Shown here one piece after another: positions 24,592 to 32,272 of a stretch of DNA of 64,000 nucleotides (within the stretch, counting starts at the first letter, position 1; the number at the start of each line of letters is the position of its first letter). The notes under the pieces were generated by a model that worked only from the letters and a program-made list of their open reading frames with translations, ran no database searches and was not told the origin of the DNA. Source of the stretch: Hydrogenoanaerobacterium saccharovorans. Lineage in GTDB: Bacteria > Bacillota > Clostridia > Oscillospirales > Ruminococcaceae. Made by a program: the position numbers and the translations under genes. Where the stretch lies: NCBI RefSeq assembly GCF_016901815.1, contig NZ_JACSNR010000003.1:124001-188000 (forward strand). The letters are read 5' to 3'.

Positions 24592-25350
24592 GTGCGAATG
24601 CGGCGGAAAAAATGGGCACGTCCGGAACTGTCGGTCTGCCCGTATTTCATGAAGGACCCGAGCAAGAACCGGGGACATTGGGCAGAGCAGTTTGAGCGTC
24701 CGGAGCAGCCATTCTGGCTGGAACTGGGCTGCGGCAAGGGAACCTATGCAGCCCGGGTGGCAGCGGATCACCCGGAGATCAATCTCCTTGCCATTGACAT
24801 CAAGAGCGATATTCTGGCAGTAGCCCGGCGGAATATCCAGGCTGTCTATGCAGAGGCAGGGCGTCCGGTGGATAATCTGCGCCTGACCGCCTATGAGATC
24901 GGCATTATCCATACGCTGCTGGCGCCGGAGGATACAGTGGACCGGATCTGCATCAATTTCTGCAATCCATGGCCCCATACCGGACACCGGAAGAAGCGGC
25001 TGACCCATCCCAAGCAGCTGGTGCTGTATGCCAGCTTCCTGCGGGACGGTGCGGAGATCCACTTCAAGACCGATGATGATGATCTGTTCCGGGACAGCCT
25101 GGAATACTTTACCCAGTGGGGCTTCCCGGTGACCTATGTGACCTGGGATCTCCATGAGAGCGGACGCACCGACAGCCCCTCCACCGAGCATGAGGAGATG
25201 TTCACAGCCCAGGGCATCAAGACCAAGTTCCTGATTGCCCGCTACCGCGGCGAAGCTACCGACCGTCAGATTGAGAAGATGCTCTCCCAGTACCCGAAGT
25301 TCGCCCCGGCAAAGGTACCCGAGGGCGTCTTCAAGCCGGAGATCGTCTGA
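24592..25350 (+). CDS. trmB: tRNA (guanine-N7-)-methyltransferase
   Basis: 252 residues. Makes m7G46 in tRNA using SAM. N-terminus MRMRRKKWARPEL is a family hallmark, then WLELGCGKGTYAARVA (SAM-binding motif I), LLAIDIKSDIL (motif II) and ICINFCNPWPHTGHRKKRLT with the catalytic/tRNA-binding PWP.K(K/R)RL motif. Start taken as GTG 24592 (AAGGAG at 24577-24582, 9-base spacing) rather than ATG 24598 (15-base spacing). Followed by an inverted S-type repeat and a terminator. Confidence 0.95.
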   Translation: MRMRRKKWARPELSVCPYFMKDPSKNRGHWAEQFERPEQPFWLELGCGKGTYAARVAADHPEINLLAIDIKSDILAVARRNIQAVYAEAGRPVDNLRLTAYEIGIIHTLLAPEDTVDRICINFCNPWPHTGHRKKRLTHPKQLVLYASFLRDGAEIHFKTDDDDLFRDSLEYFTQWGFPVTYVTWDLHESGRTDSPSTEHEEMFTAQGIKTKFLIARYRGEATDRQIEKMLSQYPKFAPAKVPEGVFKPEIV

Positions 25351-25375
25351 CCCCAGCGGGGAGCGCCCCGATGGG

Positions 25376-25441
25376 GTGAGTGAATAGGGAAAAGTGAATA
25401 GTGAAAAGTTTCGGTGTGCCGCAAGCGGCACAGAATCGAAA
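25376..25441 (-). repeat. Inverted copy of repeat module S
   Basis: On the minus strand: GTGCCGC-TT-GCGGCAC hairpin, ACCGAAAC, then TTTTCACTATTCAC and TTTTCCCTATTCACT heptad-like tract. Same order as copies at 29717, 29931, 51372 (inverted) and 53062. Confidence 0.85.
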
Positions 25442-25444
25442 CGC

Positions 25445-25476
25445 AAAAAAGCGACGGCATTGCCGTCGCTTTTTAT
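25445..25476 (+). terminator. Terminator after the ttcA-like/trmB operon
   Basis: AAAAAAGCGACGGC / GCCGTCGCTTTTT inverted repeat with a 2-4 base loop. Confidence 0.9.
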
Positions 25477-25528
25477 ATTGCATGAGCGCAGAGGACACGG
25501 ATTTTTCGGACTGAGCGGCAGTCAGAGT

Positions 25529-25714
25529 TTACCGTTTCCGGCTGCCTGGCTCAAATTCCCCTTTGCACCACCGCAGAAAGTTTGACGAGTGGAGCAGATA
25601 AGTCCTGGCTGTTTTTTCGGTCAGCCGCCCCTGTTCCTGGGCAGAAGTGACCTCAGCTTCCCACAGCTGGTACAGCCGTTCCATTTCATGGAGCGTGTTC
25701 CGGTCTGTTTTCAT
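25529..25714 (-). CDS. Small SAM-like (integrase N-terminal-like) protein, 61 residues
   Basis: ATG 25714 behind AAAGGAGAG. MERLYQLWEAEVTSAQEQGR, LTEKTARTYLLHSSNFLRWC and KGEFEPGSRKR: a helical segment resembling the core-binding (SAM-like) domain of tyrosine recombinases but with no catalytic domain, and too short to be a simple truncation of one. Similar short proteins occur alone in clostridia. It follows the TfoX-like gene by 24 bases on the same strand. Function unknown. Confidence 0.6.
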   Translation of the reverse strand: MKTDRNTLHEMERLYQLWEAEVTSAQEQGRLTEKTARTYLLHSSNFLRWCKGEFEPGSRKR

Positions 25715-25738
25715 GCTTTTCTCTCCTTTTCAGAATCG

Positions 25739-26065
25739 TCAGGCTTTCTTTGCTCTCTTGGGCTTGGGAGCTGGAAGTTCCTCGTACAATGCCTGTATCA
25801 GTTCTGTCAGCAGTTCCCGGTTCTCGGGATCGCGCACCAGCAGCATCTCCTTTGCCCCCTCATAGGGCAGTTCCCGGGGCGCATCGGGCAGCAGCCGGAC
25901 AGCCGAGGCTGTGGGTTTGACCAGCAGACGGTTGTCATAGATACCGCCCACCAGCTTCCCCTGACAGTAGAGCAGATATTCCCCCATCATGGCCCGGCAG
26001 GAGATCCCCTCCAGGCCGGTGAGCTGATCCAGAATATAATCCCGGTATTCCTGTGTGGATGCCAT
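25739..26065 (-). CDS. TfoX/Sxy N-terminal domain protein
   Basis: 108 residues. YILDQLTGLEGISCRAMMGEY, LLYCQGKLVGGIYDNRLLVK and LPYEGAKEMLLV match the TfoX_N domain; the TfoX C-terminal domain is absent, as is normal for stand-alone members in Firmicutes. A Pro/Lys-rich tail (PAPKPKRAKKA) ends it. In Gammaproteobacteria full-length Sxy/TfoX activates competence genes; the role of single-domain homologues is unknown. RBS AGAGAGGAGG upstream of ATG 26065. Confidence 0.85.
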   Translation of the reverse strand: MASTQEYRDYILDQLTGLEGISCRAMMGEYLLYCQGKLVGGIYDNRLLVKPTASAVRLLPDAPRELPYEGAKEMLLVRDPENRELLTELIQALYEELPAPKPKRAKKA

Positions 26066-26090
26066 GCGTTTTCCTCCTCTCTGTAAAGAA

Positions 26091-26118
26091 ACAAAGCCGG
26101 GAAGCGCTGCTCCCCGGC
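26091..26118 (-). terminator. Terminator after the DUF885 gene
   Basis: Minus strand AGCCGGGGAGC / GCTTCCCGGCTTT hairpin ahead of the TfoX-like gene. Confidence 0.55.
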
Positions 26119-26128
26119 TCCGGTTCTG

Positions 26129-27961
26129 TTATGCCGCCTTCGCCGGTTCGCTTTCCGGTTCGCTCTCAGCGGCGGAGCTGCCCGGATTGGCCTTGACCTC
26201 CTCGATCCAGGCGTTCACATTGCGCTCCACGATGAAGTAGGGCACGCTGCCGCTCTTTAGAATGGCAGTGTGGAAGCCCATCTCGGTAAAGCTGTCGTCC
26301 AGCTCCTTTTCGGCATAGTCCCGCAGGCTTTCCAGCTTGAGCCAGCCCGCATAGTAGGACAGATAGGCAGTGGGTTCCAGACGCATCATGTCATAGTAGT
26401 AATCCGCAAAGGACGGATCGATATACATGCTGAAGGCGTCAGCGAATTCCTCCCGGCTCATGCCGTCATAGTTGACCGAGATGTCCATGATGGTCACCAG
26501 ACAGTTGGAGAGTTCCGCGTTGAGCCGTTCCATTTCCAGCACTTCGGCAGGGATTCCCTGTTCCTCCAGGTATCCCAGGCTGAGCAGTTCCACATAGGTG
26601 GCATATCCCTCATTGTAACCGGTCTGAGAGGCCAGCACCTTGCGGAAATCGGAACTGAGGTTCTGATAGCTGTATGCCGAGGCATACATGTGTCCGGGGA
26701 TTCCCTCATGGGCCAGGGTGGAGAAGGTGGACAGGGCATTCATATCCACCGTGTTCTGGGTGTTGACCCGGATGCGCAGCGGACCGCTCTCGTCCACAGC
26801 GGGATTGATGAAGTAGGCAGCCACACCGCTGTTGGCAACATCGGCGGGAATGGGATCGATCACATAGGAGAGTTCTCCCACATCCGGGAAACTGGCATCG
26901 GTGGCGCTGTCCAGGAAGGTGAGCATCTCCTCATAGCTGGCAAAGGCAGTCTTGTAACCCTCTTCCAGCCAGCCGTTGTAGGCATCGGGATAGAGGAAGG
27001 CCAGCCCTCCCATCCGGGAGATGGTCTTATCCAGGCGTTCCTCTGCCATCTGCCGGATCTCATCCGGGGATTCGTCCAGAGCGGTGGCAGCGGCAAAGAG
27101 GATCTCATAGTAGTCCTTGCCTTCGGGCAGAGCTGCCATGCCTTCGGTGTTGTTGAAGCCGTGTTCCAGTTCCCGCATGGTGTCGGCAATCTTTTCATAG
27201 CTGGGGATAAAGCATTCCAGATAGGCTTCCCGGATCTCGGACTGATAGCGGGCTACCGCCTCCTCCGAAAGTCCCAGTCCCTCAGCCTGGGCCAGCAGGT
27301 TCAGAAGGACAGTGCTGTCCTCTCCCTGGCTGGCGGTGGAATCACAGACATCGATCACCGAATCAAAATCAATGGTCAGCACTTCTTCCTCCTGCTGTTT
27401 GCGGGTGTATTCCAGCAGGCTGTCGATATAGTCAGGAATGCTCCGGAGCAGATCGGGAATCTTCTGGAGATCCTCTTCCGACTGTACCTGCAGTTCGCTC
27501 AGAGTGGTGAGCAGACTGGTATGCACACCGCTGAGATTGGAGAAGTAACTTCCATAATACCGGAACCGGTCCTCATAGCTTTTCTGGCTGAGTTCACCGC
27601 TCCATTCCAGCAGATCATAGGTGTCCTGCTGTTCCGCTGTGAGCAGCGACCGGTCAAACCGATGCAGGGCATCCAGGGTAGCTTCATTCTGTTTGGCAGT
27701 TTCCCGGAAGTTTTCGTCCGATTCCTCCACACCCACGGTGACTTCCATCTCACTGCGGTCAAAGCCATAGGCTTCGGGGTTTTCCACAAAATAGACCGAA
27801 CTGGTGAAGTCACTCTGCATGGTACCCAGGAACATTTCCTGAGTGAAGTCATCGAACCGGCTCTGGACCACAGCGGGATCACCGGAGGAACAGGCCGCAA
27901 GGGGAAGGGTCAGGCTGAGTGCCAGCAAAAGGGCACTCAGGCGTTTGGGCAGGGTTCTCAA
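26129..27961 (-). CDS. DUF885 family lipoprotein (putative metallopeptidase)
   Basis: 610 residues. Lipoprotein signal with LAACSS lipobox near residue 24. DUF885 proteins are mostly helical, M32/neurolysin-like. The zinc motif STLAHEGIPGHMY is near residue 415 (HExxxxH), followed by NEGYATYVELL with the third-ligand Glu, and LSYYAGWLKLESLRDYAEK toward the C-terminus. It is anchored on the outer membrane face, probably cleaving peptides. The C-terminus is an Ala/Glu/Ser/Pro-rich tail. RBS AGGAGG upstream of ATG 27961. Monocistronic or the last gene of a leftward unit. Confidence 0.9.
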   Translation of the reverse strand: MRTLPKRLSALLLALSLTLPLAACSSGDPAVVQSRFDDFTQEMFLGTMQSDFTSSVYFVENPEAYGFDRSEMEVTVGVEESDENFRETAKQNEATLDALHRFDRSLLTAEQQDTYDLLEWSGELSQKSYEDRFRYYGSYFSNLSGVHTSLLTTLSELQVQSEEDLQKIPDLLRSIPDYIDSLLEYTRKQQEEEVLTIDFDSVIDVCDSTASQGEDSTVLLNLLAQAEGLGLSEEAVARYQSEIREAYLECFIPSYEKIADTMRELEHGFNNTEGMAALPEGKDYYEILFAAATALDESPDEIRQMAEERLDKTISRMGGLAFLYPDAYNGWLEEGYKTAFASYEEMLTFLDSATDASFPDVGELSYVIDPIPADVANSGVAAYFINPAVDESGPLRIRVNTQNTVDMNALSTFSTLAHEGIPGHMYASAYSYQNLSSDFRKVLASQTGYNEGYATYVELLSLGYLEEQGIPAEVLEMERLNAELSNCLVTIMDISVNYDGMSREEFADAFSMYIDPSFADYYYDMMRLEPTAYLSYYAGWLKLESLRDYAEKELDDSFTEMGFHTAILKSGSVPYFIVERNVNAWIEEVKANPGSSAAESEPESEPAKAA

Positions 27962-28036
27962 AGGATAAAACCTCCTTTTATGAATCGGGGTATTCCAGAT
28001 CAGTATAGTCTTTCTGACCGGGAAGATATGCGTTGT

Positions 28037-28573
28037 TTACAGGGATTTGCCCAGGTCCCGGATCTCCCGGAGCAGATCGGGCTGGCTGTGGACTTCGCCG
28101 GGTTTGCCGGCGGAAATGGATTTGGAGAAGGCCAGAGTAAAGCCCACATAGTCTGCCATGCACTGGAACTGTTCCCGGATCAGACGGTACTGGGGACTGT
28201 CGAGGGCATCGGCGCCGGTGACGATCAGACCGATGGGCTTGCCTTTGAGGACACTGGAATCGGCATACAGACGGTCGATGGCCAGCTTGAGCTGCGCGGT
28301 CATACCCCACCAGTAGACAGGGGTGGCAAAGACAATATAGTCTGCCTGACGCATTTCATTCATCAGGAGCCGGGAATCGTCCTTCTGGACACAGATCTTT
28401 TCCCCCCGTTTGCAGCCATCGCAGCCCAGACAGGGGGCGATCTTCATGCGGGTGACATCCACTGTTTTGACCGAATGCTTTCCGGCTTCGAGGATACCGG
28501 CAGTGAGTTCTTCCAGGAGGGCATTGGTATTGCCGTTTTTGCGGGGGCTTCCGGAGATGAGCAGGATATTCAT
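28037..28573 (-). CDS. Flavodoxin family protein / NADPH-dependent FMN reductase-like
   Basis: 178 residues from ATG 28573 (AGGTGG upstream). ISGSPRKNGNTNALLEELTA is the flavodoxin-like FMN phosphate loop, and FATPVYWWGMTAQLKLAIDR contacts the isoalloxazine ring. CLGCDGCKRGEKIC is the Cys-rich loop found in the iron-sulfur flavoprotein-related subgroup (CxxCxxC...C), so it may carry or have lost an Fe-S site. Redox partner unknown. Lies 28 bases downstream of a metallophosphoesterase gene on the same strand. Confidence 0.87.
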   Translation of the reverse strand: MNILLISGSPRKNGNTNALLEELTAGILEAGKHSVKTVDVTRMKIAPCLGCDGCKRGEKICVQKDDSRLLMNEMRQADYIVFATPVYWWGMTAQLKLAIDRLYADSSVLKGKPIGLIVTGADALDSPQYRLIREQFQCMADYVGFTLAFSKSISAGKPGEVHSQPDLLREIRDLGKSL

Positions 28574-28601
28574 ACAAAAAACCACCTTTCAGGATCTGGG
28601 A

Positions 28602-29111
28602 TCAGAGAATGAGGCCCATGCGGCGTTTGACTTCCTCAAAGGAGATGGGACGGTAGTCGGTGCGTTCCACACAGACGCAGCAGGACTGGGAGCTGGCGTC
28701 GGCATAGGCGGGATTGCCGTGGACATGTCCGAAGAGATTGCCATAGGGCATATTGCTGTTGAGGTAGAGGGGCTCATGGGAGAGCAGCCAGAAGGATTCA
28801 AAGAGGATGGGACAGTCATAGACCTCCTCAAAGCCGCAGTCCCGGTACCATTGGGTGCTGCGGGTGTCGTGATTGCCCATGACCAGACGGATATGTCCCT
28901 GGAGAGCGGAGAGGATCTCAGTGGATTTTTCCTTACCGTAGAAGGAGAAATCCCCCAGCAGATAGACGGTATCCTCCGGGGAAACAGTTTCATTCCAGCG
29001 GCGGATGAGTTCCTGATCCATCTCCTCAGCCGAGGCAAAGGGACGGTTCTCATAGCGAATGATATTGGTATGGCCGAAATGGGGATCGGCAGTGAAAAAG
29101 ACAGTGGACAT
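28602..29111 (-). CDS. Calcineurin-like metallophosphoesterase
   Basis: 169 residues. TADPHFGHTNIIRYENRPF (D-x-H metal motif), LLGDFSFYGKE (GDxxx), VMGNHDTR (GNHD) and LLSHEPLY / GHVHGNP give the complete two-metal site. Family members of this size act as phosphodiesterases or nucleotidases with unknown natural substrates. AGGAGGTG precedes ATG 29111. Forms an operon with the flavodoxin-like gene. Confidence 0.92.
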   Translation of the reverse strand: MSTVFFTADPHFGHTNIIRYENRPFASAEEMDQELIRRWNETVSPEDTVYLLGDFSFYGKEKSTEILSALQGHIRLVMGNHDTRSTQWYRDCGFEEVYDCPILFESFWLLSHEPLYLNSNMPYGNLFGHVHGNPAYADASSQSCCVCVERTDYRPISFEEVKRRMGLIL

Positions 29112-29194
29112 ACAGCACCTCCTATACTATGATTCTATCCTAACACAACGCCGGTAGACAGGCAACCCCCGAACGGTGGGGACAGGCCGGGGAA

Positions 29195-29224
29195 TTGACA
29201 AGGCAAGGCTAAAAATGGTATAAT
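29195..29224 (+). promoter_or_regulatory. tRNA-Leu(UAG) promoter
   Basis: TTGACA (29195-29200), 18-base spacer, TATAAT (29219-29224). Confidence 0.85.
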
Positions 29225-29278
29225 ACGGGTACTTGTCGGCCTGCTGTTTTGTGAATGTGCAGGGCCAAAGTGAAATAA

Positions 29279-29360
29279 GCGGAAGTGGCGGAATGGTAGA
29301 CGCTCTGGTCTTAGAAGCCAGTACTTCGGTGTGTGGGTTCGAGTCCCATCTTCCGCACCA
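29279..29360 (+). tRNA. trnL: tRNA-Leu, anticodon UAG
   Basis: 82 bases with encoded CCA. Acceptor GCGGAAG/CTTCCGC; anticodon stem CTGGT/GCCAG around loop CTTAGAA, giving anticodon TAG; long variable arm (TACTTCGGTGT); T-arm GTGGGTTCGAGTCCCAT. Class II size fits leucine. Confidence 0.95.
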
Positions 29361-29362
29361 AA

Positions 29363-29399
29363 AGAAAAAGGGCACCGAAAGGTGCCTTTTTCTTTTGGT
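29363..29399 (+). terminator. Terminator after tRNA-Leu(UAG)
   Basis: AAGAAAAAGGGCACC / GGTGCCTTTTTCTT inverted repeat with GAAA loop. Confidence 0.9.
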
Positions 29400-29404
29400 G
29401 CCAA

Positions 29405-29502
29405 GGCATTTGGCATAGCCAAATGCCGCCCGCTGCGGCGGGGACTTCCGCTTCGCTCCATGTGTGGCAGGAACCTGCGGTTCTCCCACACACGCCCCCT
29501 CC
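29405..29502 (+). repeat. Perfect hairpin followed by module C
   Basis: GGCATTTGGC-ATA-GCCAAATGCC (29405-29427), a GC-rich link, then module C with extended outer arms TGTGTGG...CCACACA and inner GCAGG-AA-CCTGC. The same order (10-3-10 hairpin, link, module C) occurs at 23155-23263. Confidence 0.85.
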
Positions 29503-29716
29503 CTTTTTGTGATACCATACAGTTTGCGATCGAAACTGACCGCTCCTGCCACAGGCCGGGGCCTGGAGCCAAATCGTGCTCTGGGCTTTTCCTGTGCTCA
29601 AAATTTGTCGCCCCCGTTCCAGCCGATCTGAACCTTCCCGGATCAAAGAAGGCACCCGGGGGTGCCTTCTTTTGCTTTGTACCACCGGCTTCCCCAAGAC
29701 AGCCCTTCCCGAACCC

Positions 29717-29833
29717 GTGCCGCAGAGCGGCACACCAAAACTATTCACTTTTCTCTATTCTCTCTTCCCTCGCCCCACTCCGGCCTTCCCCTCCCACTTC
29801 CCGGGAAGGCCAGAGAGCTGCTCTCAGCAGGGG
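29717..29833 (+). repeat. Composite of modules S and B, first copy
   Basis: GTGCCGC-AGA-GCGGCAC hairpin, ACCAAAACTATTCACTTTTC tract, GGCCTTCCCCTCC, and B (ACTTCCCGGGAAGGCCAGAG through AGCAGGGG). Confidence 0.85.
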
Positions 29834-29930
29834 GGCGGAGGATCAGTTCCACGGCAGCAATGCGGGACTGCAAAACGCCCTTTCCCCCCCGCACAGCCCC
29901 GCATGCCGGGCACAGGCTCATTCTGAACCC

Positions 29931-30047
29931 ATGCCGCAGAGCGGCACTCCGCAACTATTCACTCTTCACTCTTCTCTATTCACTCTCCCAGCCCCGGCCT
30001 TCCCCTCCCACTTCCCGGGAAGGCCAGAGAACCGCCCTCCGCAGGGG
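29931..30047 (+). repeat. Composite of modules S and B, second copy
   Basis: ATGCCGC-AGA-GCGGCAC, then CAACTATTCACTCTTCACTC tract and B ending CCCTCCGCAGGGG; about 117 bases, 214 bases after the first copy. Confidence 0.85.
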
Positions 30048-30100
30048 TTGACATTTGTTCCTTTATATGCAACAATAGTTATACAACATAAGTTACATAT
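30048..30100 (+). promoter_or_regulatory. Promoter and candidate operator of the TetR gene
   Basis: TTGACA (30048-30053) with a weak -10 near AACAAT (30071-30076). An inverted repeat ATATGCAAC ... GTTACATAT (30065-30073 / 30092-30100, one mismatch) encloses TTAT-ACAAC-ATAA (30079-30091). AT-rich symmetry over the start region suggests autorepression. Confidence 0.55.
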
Positions 30101-30120
30101 AAATCAAAAGGGGGATCTGT

Positions 30121-30702
30121 ATGCCGCCAAAACCGAAAGTCACCAAGGATATGATTCTGGCTGCTGTTCTGAATCTCACACAGAAAGAGGGATTTGAAGC
30201 AGTCAATGCCAGGAGTATAGCGGGGAAACTGCAGTGTTCCACACGCCCGATTTTCACCTGCTATGAGAGCATGGAACAGCTCAGGGCTGAATTTTTGGAC
30301 TATGCCTTTGCATTCTATACCCGGTATGTGGCAGAATACGGCACAGCCCATAATACCAACCCGGCACTGCTGTTCCCTCTCTCCTATATCGAATTTGCCC
30401 GGGAGGAAACCAATCTGTTCCGTCTGCTATTTATCAGCGATATGGATCTGGATATGACTGAAGCGAAGGACTTCTATAAAGAACTGGGCAATGAGGAAAA
30501 AGCAAAGGAATTTTCCCGGCAGATTGGTGTAGAACTGTCCCGGGGCAAGGCAATTTTTCTGGATCTGTTTTTCTATTCCCATGGGATTGCGGTGCTGGCT
30601 GCCACAGGAAAACTGACTTTCCGGAGCCGGGACATGGAAGAGATGCTGCAGAACTTCCTGGACACACAGGTGAGCCGGGAAACAGGAAAGGCAGGGGAAT
30701 AA
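30121..30702 (+). CDS. TetR/AcrR family transcriptional regulator
   Basis: 193 residues. N-terminal HTH: ILAAVLNLTQKEGFEAVNAR then SIAGKLQCSTRPIFTCYESM, where the second segment is the recognition helix. The C-terminal ligand domain (REETNLFRLLFISDMDLDMT onward) is of the TetR_C type and has no recognised ligand. AAAAGGGGG precedes ATG 30121. The methyltransferase gene starts 4 bases after its stop, so both are one transcript, and the regulator probably senses a compound the methyltransferase modifies. Confidence 0.9.
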   Translation: MPPKPKVTKDMILAAVLNLTQKEGFEAVNARSIAGKLQCSTRPIFTCYESMEQLRAEFLDYAFAFYTRYVAEYGTAHNTNPALLFPLSYIEFAREETNLFRLLFISDMDLDMTEAKDFYKELGNEEKAKEFSRQIGVELSRGKAIFLDLFFYSHGIAVLAATGKLTFRSRDMEEMLQNFLDTQVSRETGKAGE

Positions 30703-30706
30703 TAAG

Positions 30707-31498
30707 ATGACCAATCCATATCTGATTGAATTTTATAATACCTATGATGAGGATAGCCGGCTGGGGTCCCGGCATGGTTCGGTGGAGTTCCTGACCACCA
30801 TGCACTATGTGGAGCAGTACCTGGCTCCCAAGGCCCGGATTCTTGAGATCGGCGCAGGGACCGGGCGGTATTCCCATGCACTGGCACGTCAGGGGTATCC
30901 GGTTGACGCAGTGGAGCTGGTGGAACACAATATCGAAGTATTCCAGAGAAATACCCGGGCTGGTGAGCCGGTCACTATTTCCCAGGGAAATGCACTGGAT
31001 CTCTCTGCCATTCCGGACAACTGCTATGATATTACCCTGCTGTTGGGGCCGCTTTATCATCTGTATACCCCGGAGGATAAGCGGCAGGCCATCCGGGAGG
31101 CGCTCCGGGTTACAAAGCCGGGAGGAATTCTCTTTGCCGCCTATGTGATCTCTGATGGCTGCCTGCTGGACGAGGGTTTCCGCCGGGGGAATATTGATGT
31201 AGCAGAGTATATCCGCACAGGACTGCTGGACGGGGAAACCTTTGCGGCAAAATCTGAGCCGAAGGATCTGTTTGAACTGGTACGGAAAGAGGATATTGAT
31301 GCGCTGATGTCGGGATTTCCGGTGAAGCGTCTGCACTATGTGGCATCGGATGGATGTGCCCGGCTGCTCCGGGAAGCCATTGACGCCATGGATGATGAAA
31401 CTTTCCACCTCTATCTGAAGTATCACTTTGTCACCTGTGAACGGGAGGATCTGGTGGGGGTTACAAGCCATGCACTGGATATATCCCGGAAGCTGTGA
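30707..31498 (+). CDS. Class I SAM-dependent methyltransferase
   Basis: 263 residues. SAM-binding motif I ARILEIGAGTGRYSHALAR (about 43-61), acidic motif VDAVELVEHNI, NALDLSAIPDNCYDITLLLG (motif IV region) and RVTKPGGILFAAYVI (post-motif). YubD/UbiE-like Rossmann fold with a C-terminal extension rich in His/Glu. Substrate unknown. It follows the TetR gene by 4 bases. The sequence is slightly more AT-rich than its neighbours by eye. Confidence 0.88.
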   Translation: MTNPYLIEFYNTYDEDSRLGSRHGSVEFLTTMHYVEQYLAPKARILEIGAGTGRYSHALARQGYPVDAVELVEHNIEVFQRNTRAGEPVTISQGNALDLSAIPDNCYDITLLLGPLYHLYTPEDKRQAIREALRVTKPGGILFAAYVISDGCLLDEGFRRGNIDVAEYIRTGLLDGETFAAKSEPKDLFELVRKEDIDALMSGFPVKRLHYVASDGCARLLREAIDAMDDETFHLYLKYHFVTCEREDLVGVTSHALDISRKL

Positions 31499-31587
31499 CT
31501 TCCTGCCGTTTTCTATATCCTCCCACACGCCCCCTTTTCCCTCCGGAGCGGACAGCAAAACAAAAATATATTTTGTTTTTTGGTCAC

Positions 31588-31616
31588 TTGACACATAATT
31601 CTGCAAGGTATAATAT
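31588..31616 (+). promoter_or_regulatory. Promoter of the GRAM-domain gene
   Basis: TTGACA (31588-31593) and TATAAT (31609-31614, spacer 15) or the overlapping TAATAT (31611-31616, spacer 17). Confidence 0.65.
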
Positions 31617-31648
31617 AGGTCTGAATTTGATTATGGAGGGAAAAGAAT

Positions 31649-31966
31649 ATGGCAAAACTGGATCTGCGTGAAGGAGAAGAACTCATTGAACAGGCAGCAG
31701 CATCGCATGTAAAGAAGGTGCTGATCATGCCTCAGGCCAATCCCGGCAATCTGTTTGTGACCAATCAGCGGGTTGTATTCCGGCCGACACAGGGCCGTCC
31801 CAGCTCGCAGTTCGAATATGAGCTGAGCGATCTTCGCTCCTTCTCGGTGGGCATGGCAAGCACCATTACCCTGCACACCAAGTCCGGCGAGGAGCACAAG
31901 ATCACCGGTATGTTCAATAAGAAGCTGATCAGCGCACTGGAGAAGGCTGGTCTGGCTCAGGAATAA
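31649..31966 (+). CDS. GRAM/PH-like domain protein
   Basis: 105 residues forming one domain: LREGEELIEQAAASHVKK, GNLFVTNQRVVFRP, FEYELSDLRSFSVGM, ITLHTKSGEEHKITGMF. The LxVTNxRVVF strand and following turns fit GRAM or bacterial PH domains, which bind lipid heads or proteins in eukaryotes; the bacterial role is unknown. No signal peptide or membrane segment. GGAGGG precedes ATG 31649. Monocistronic with own promoter and terminator. Confidence 0.75.
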   Translation: MAKLDLREGEELIEQAAASHVKKVLIMPQANPGNLFVTNQRVVFRPTQGRPSSQFEYELSDLRSFSVGMASTITLHTKSGEEHKITGMFNKKLISALEKAGLAQE

Positions 31967-31975
31967 AGACACCCG

Positions 31976-32009
31976 AAAACCGGAACGGCATGGACTGTTC
32001 CGGTTTTTT
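31976..32009 (+). terminator. Terminator after the GRAM-domain gene
   Basis: AAAACCGGAAC / GTTCCGGTTTTTT hairpin. Confidence 0.85.
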
Positions 32010-32078
32010 GCTGTGGTGACGGGAAATCCGCCGGGTGTGCGGGCCGGGGGATTTTTTGGAGAAAAAACGAAAATCCGC

Positions 32079-32107
32079 TTGACAACGCAGGGGATTCTTG
32101 CTATACT
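32079..32107 (+). promoter_or_regulatory. tRNA-Leu(CAG) promoter
   Basis: TTGACA (32079-32084), 17-base spacer, TATACT (32102-32107). Confidence 0.85.
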
Positions 32108-32120
32108 ATATGAGTAACTT

Positions 32121-32207
32121 GCGGATATGGCGGAATTGGCAGACGCGCTAGATTCAGGTTCTAGTGGTAGCAATACTGTGCAGGTTCAAGTCCTGTTATC
32201 CGCACCA
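32121..32207 (+). tRNA. trnL: tRNA-Leu, anticodon CAG
   Basis: 87 bases with encoded CCA. Acceptor GCGGATA/TATCCGC; anticodon stem CTAGA/TCTAG around TTCAGGT, anticodon CAG; long variable arm; T-arm with GGTTCAAGTCC. Confidence 0.95.
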
Positions 32208-32211
32208 AGCA

Positions 32212-32238
32212 AAAGGCACCCGATTCGGGTGCCTTTTT
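32212..32238 (+). terminator. Terminator after tRNA-Leu(CAG)
   Basis: AAAGGCACCCGA / TCGGGTGCCTTTTTT hairpin. Confidence 0.9.
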
Positions 32239-32272
32239 TCATTTGGCAAAGACAGTTCCCCTCCCCGCCAAT

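Larger units (their letters stand above)
29400..30120. other. Intergenic repeat array between tRNA-Leu and the TetR gene
   Basis: No credible gene in about 720 bases. It holds a 10-3-10 hairpin (29405-29427), module C (29463-29502), an isolated terminator-like hairpin GAAGGCACC/GGTGCCTTC followed by TTTT (29646-29672), and two tandem S+B composites (29717-29833, 29931-30047). The second composite ends exactly where the TetR promoter begins. Confidence 0.8.

Noticed and set aside
25529-25714. Remnant of a phage integrase
   Set aside because: It has its own ribosome site, a clean end, and no catalytic-domain sequence around it; kept as a small protein of unknown function.
29700-30050. CRISPR-like array
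   Set aside because: Only two long units with related, not unique, spacers, and no cas gene anywhere in the window.
29279-30120. tRNA-Leu as an integration site of a genomic island
   Set aside because: No integrase, no duplicated tRNA 3' end and ordinary genes follow.
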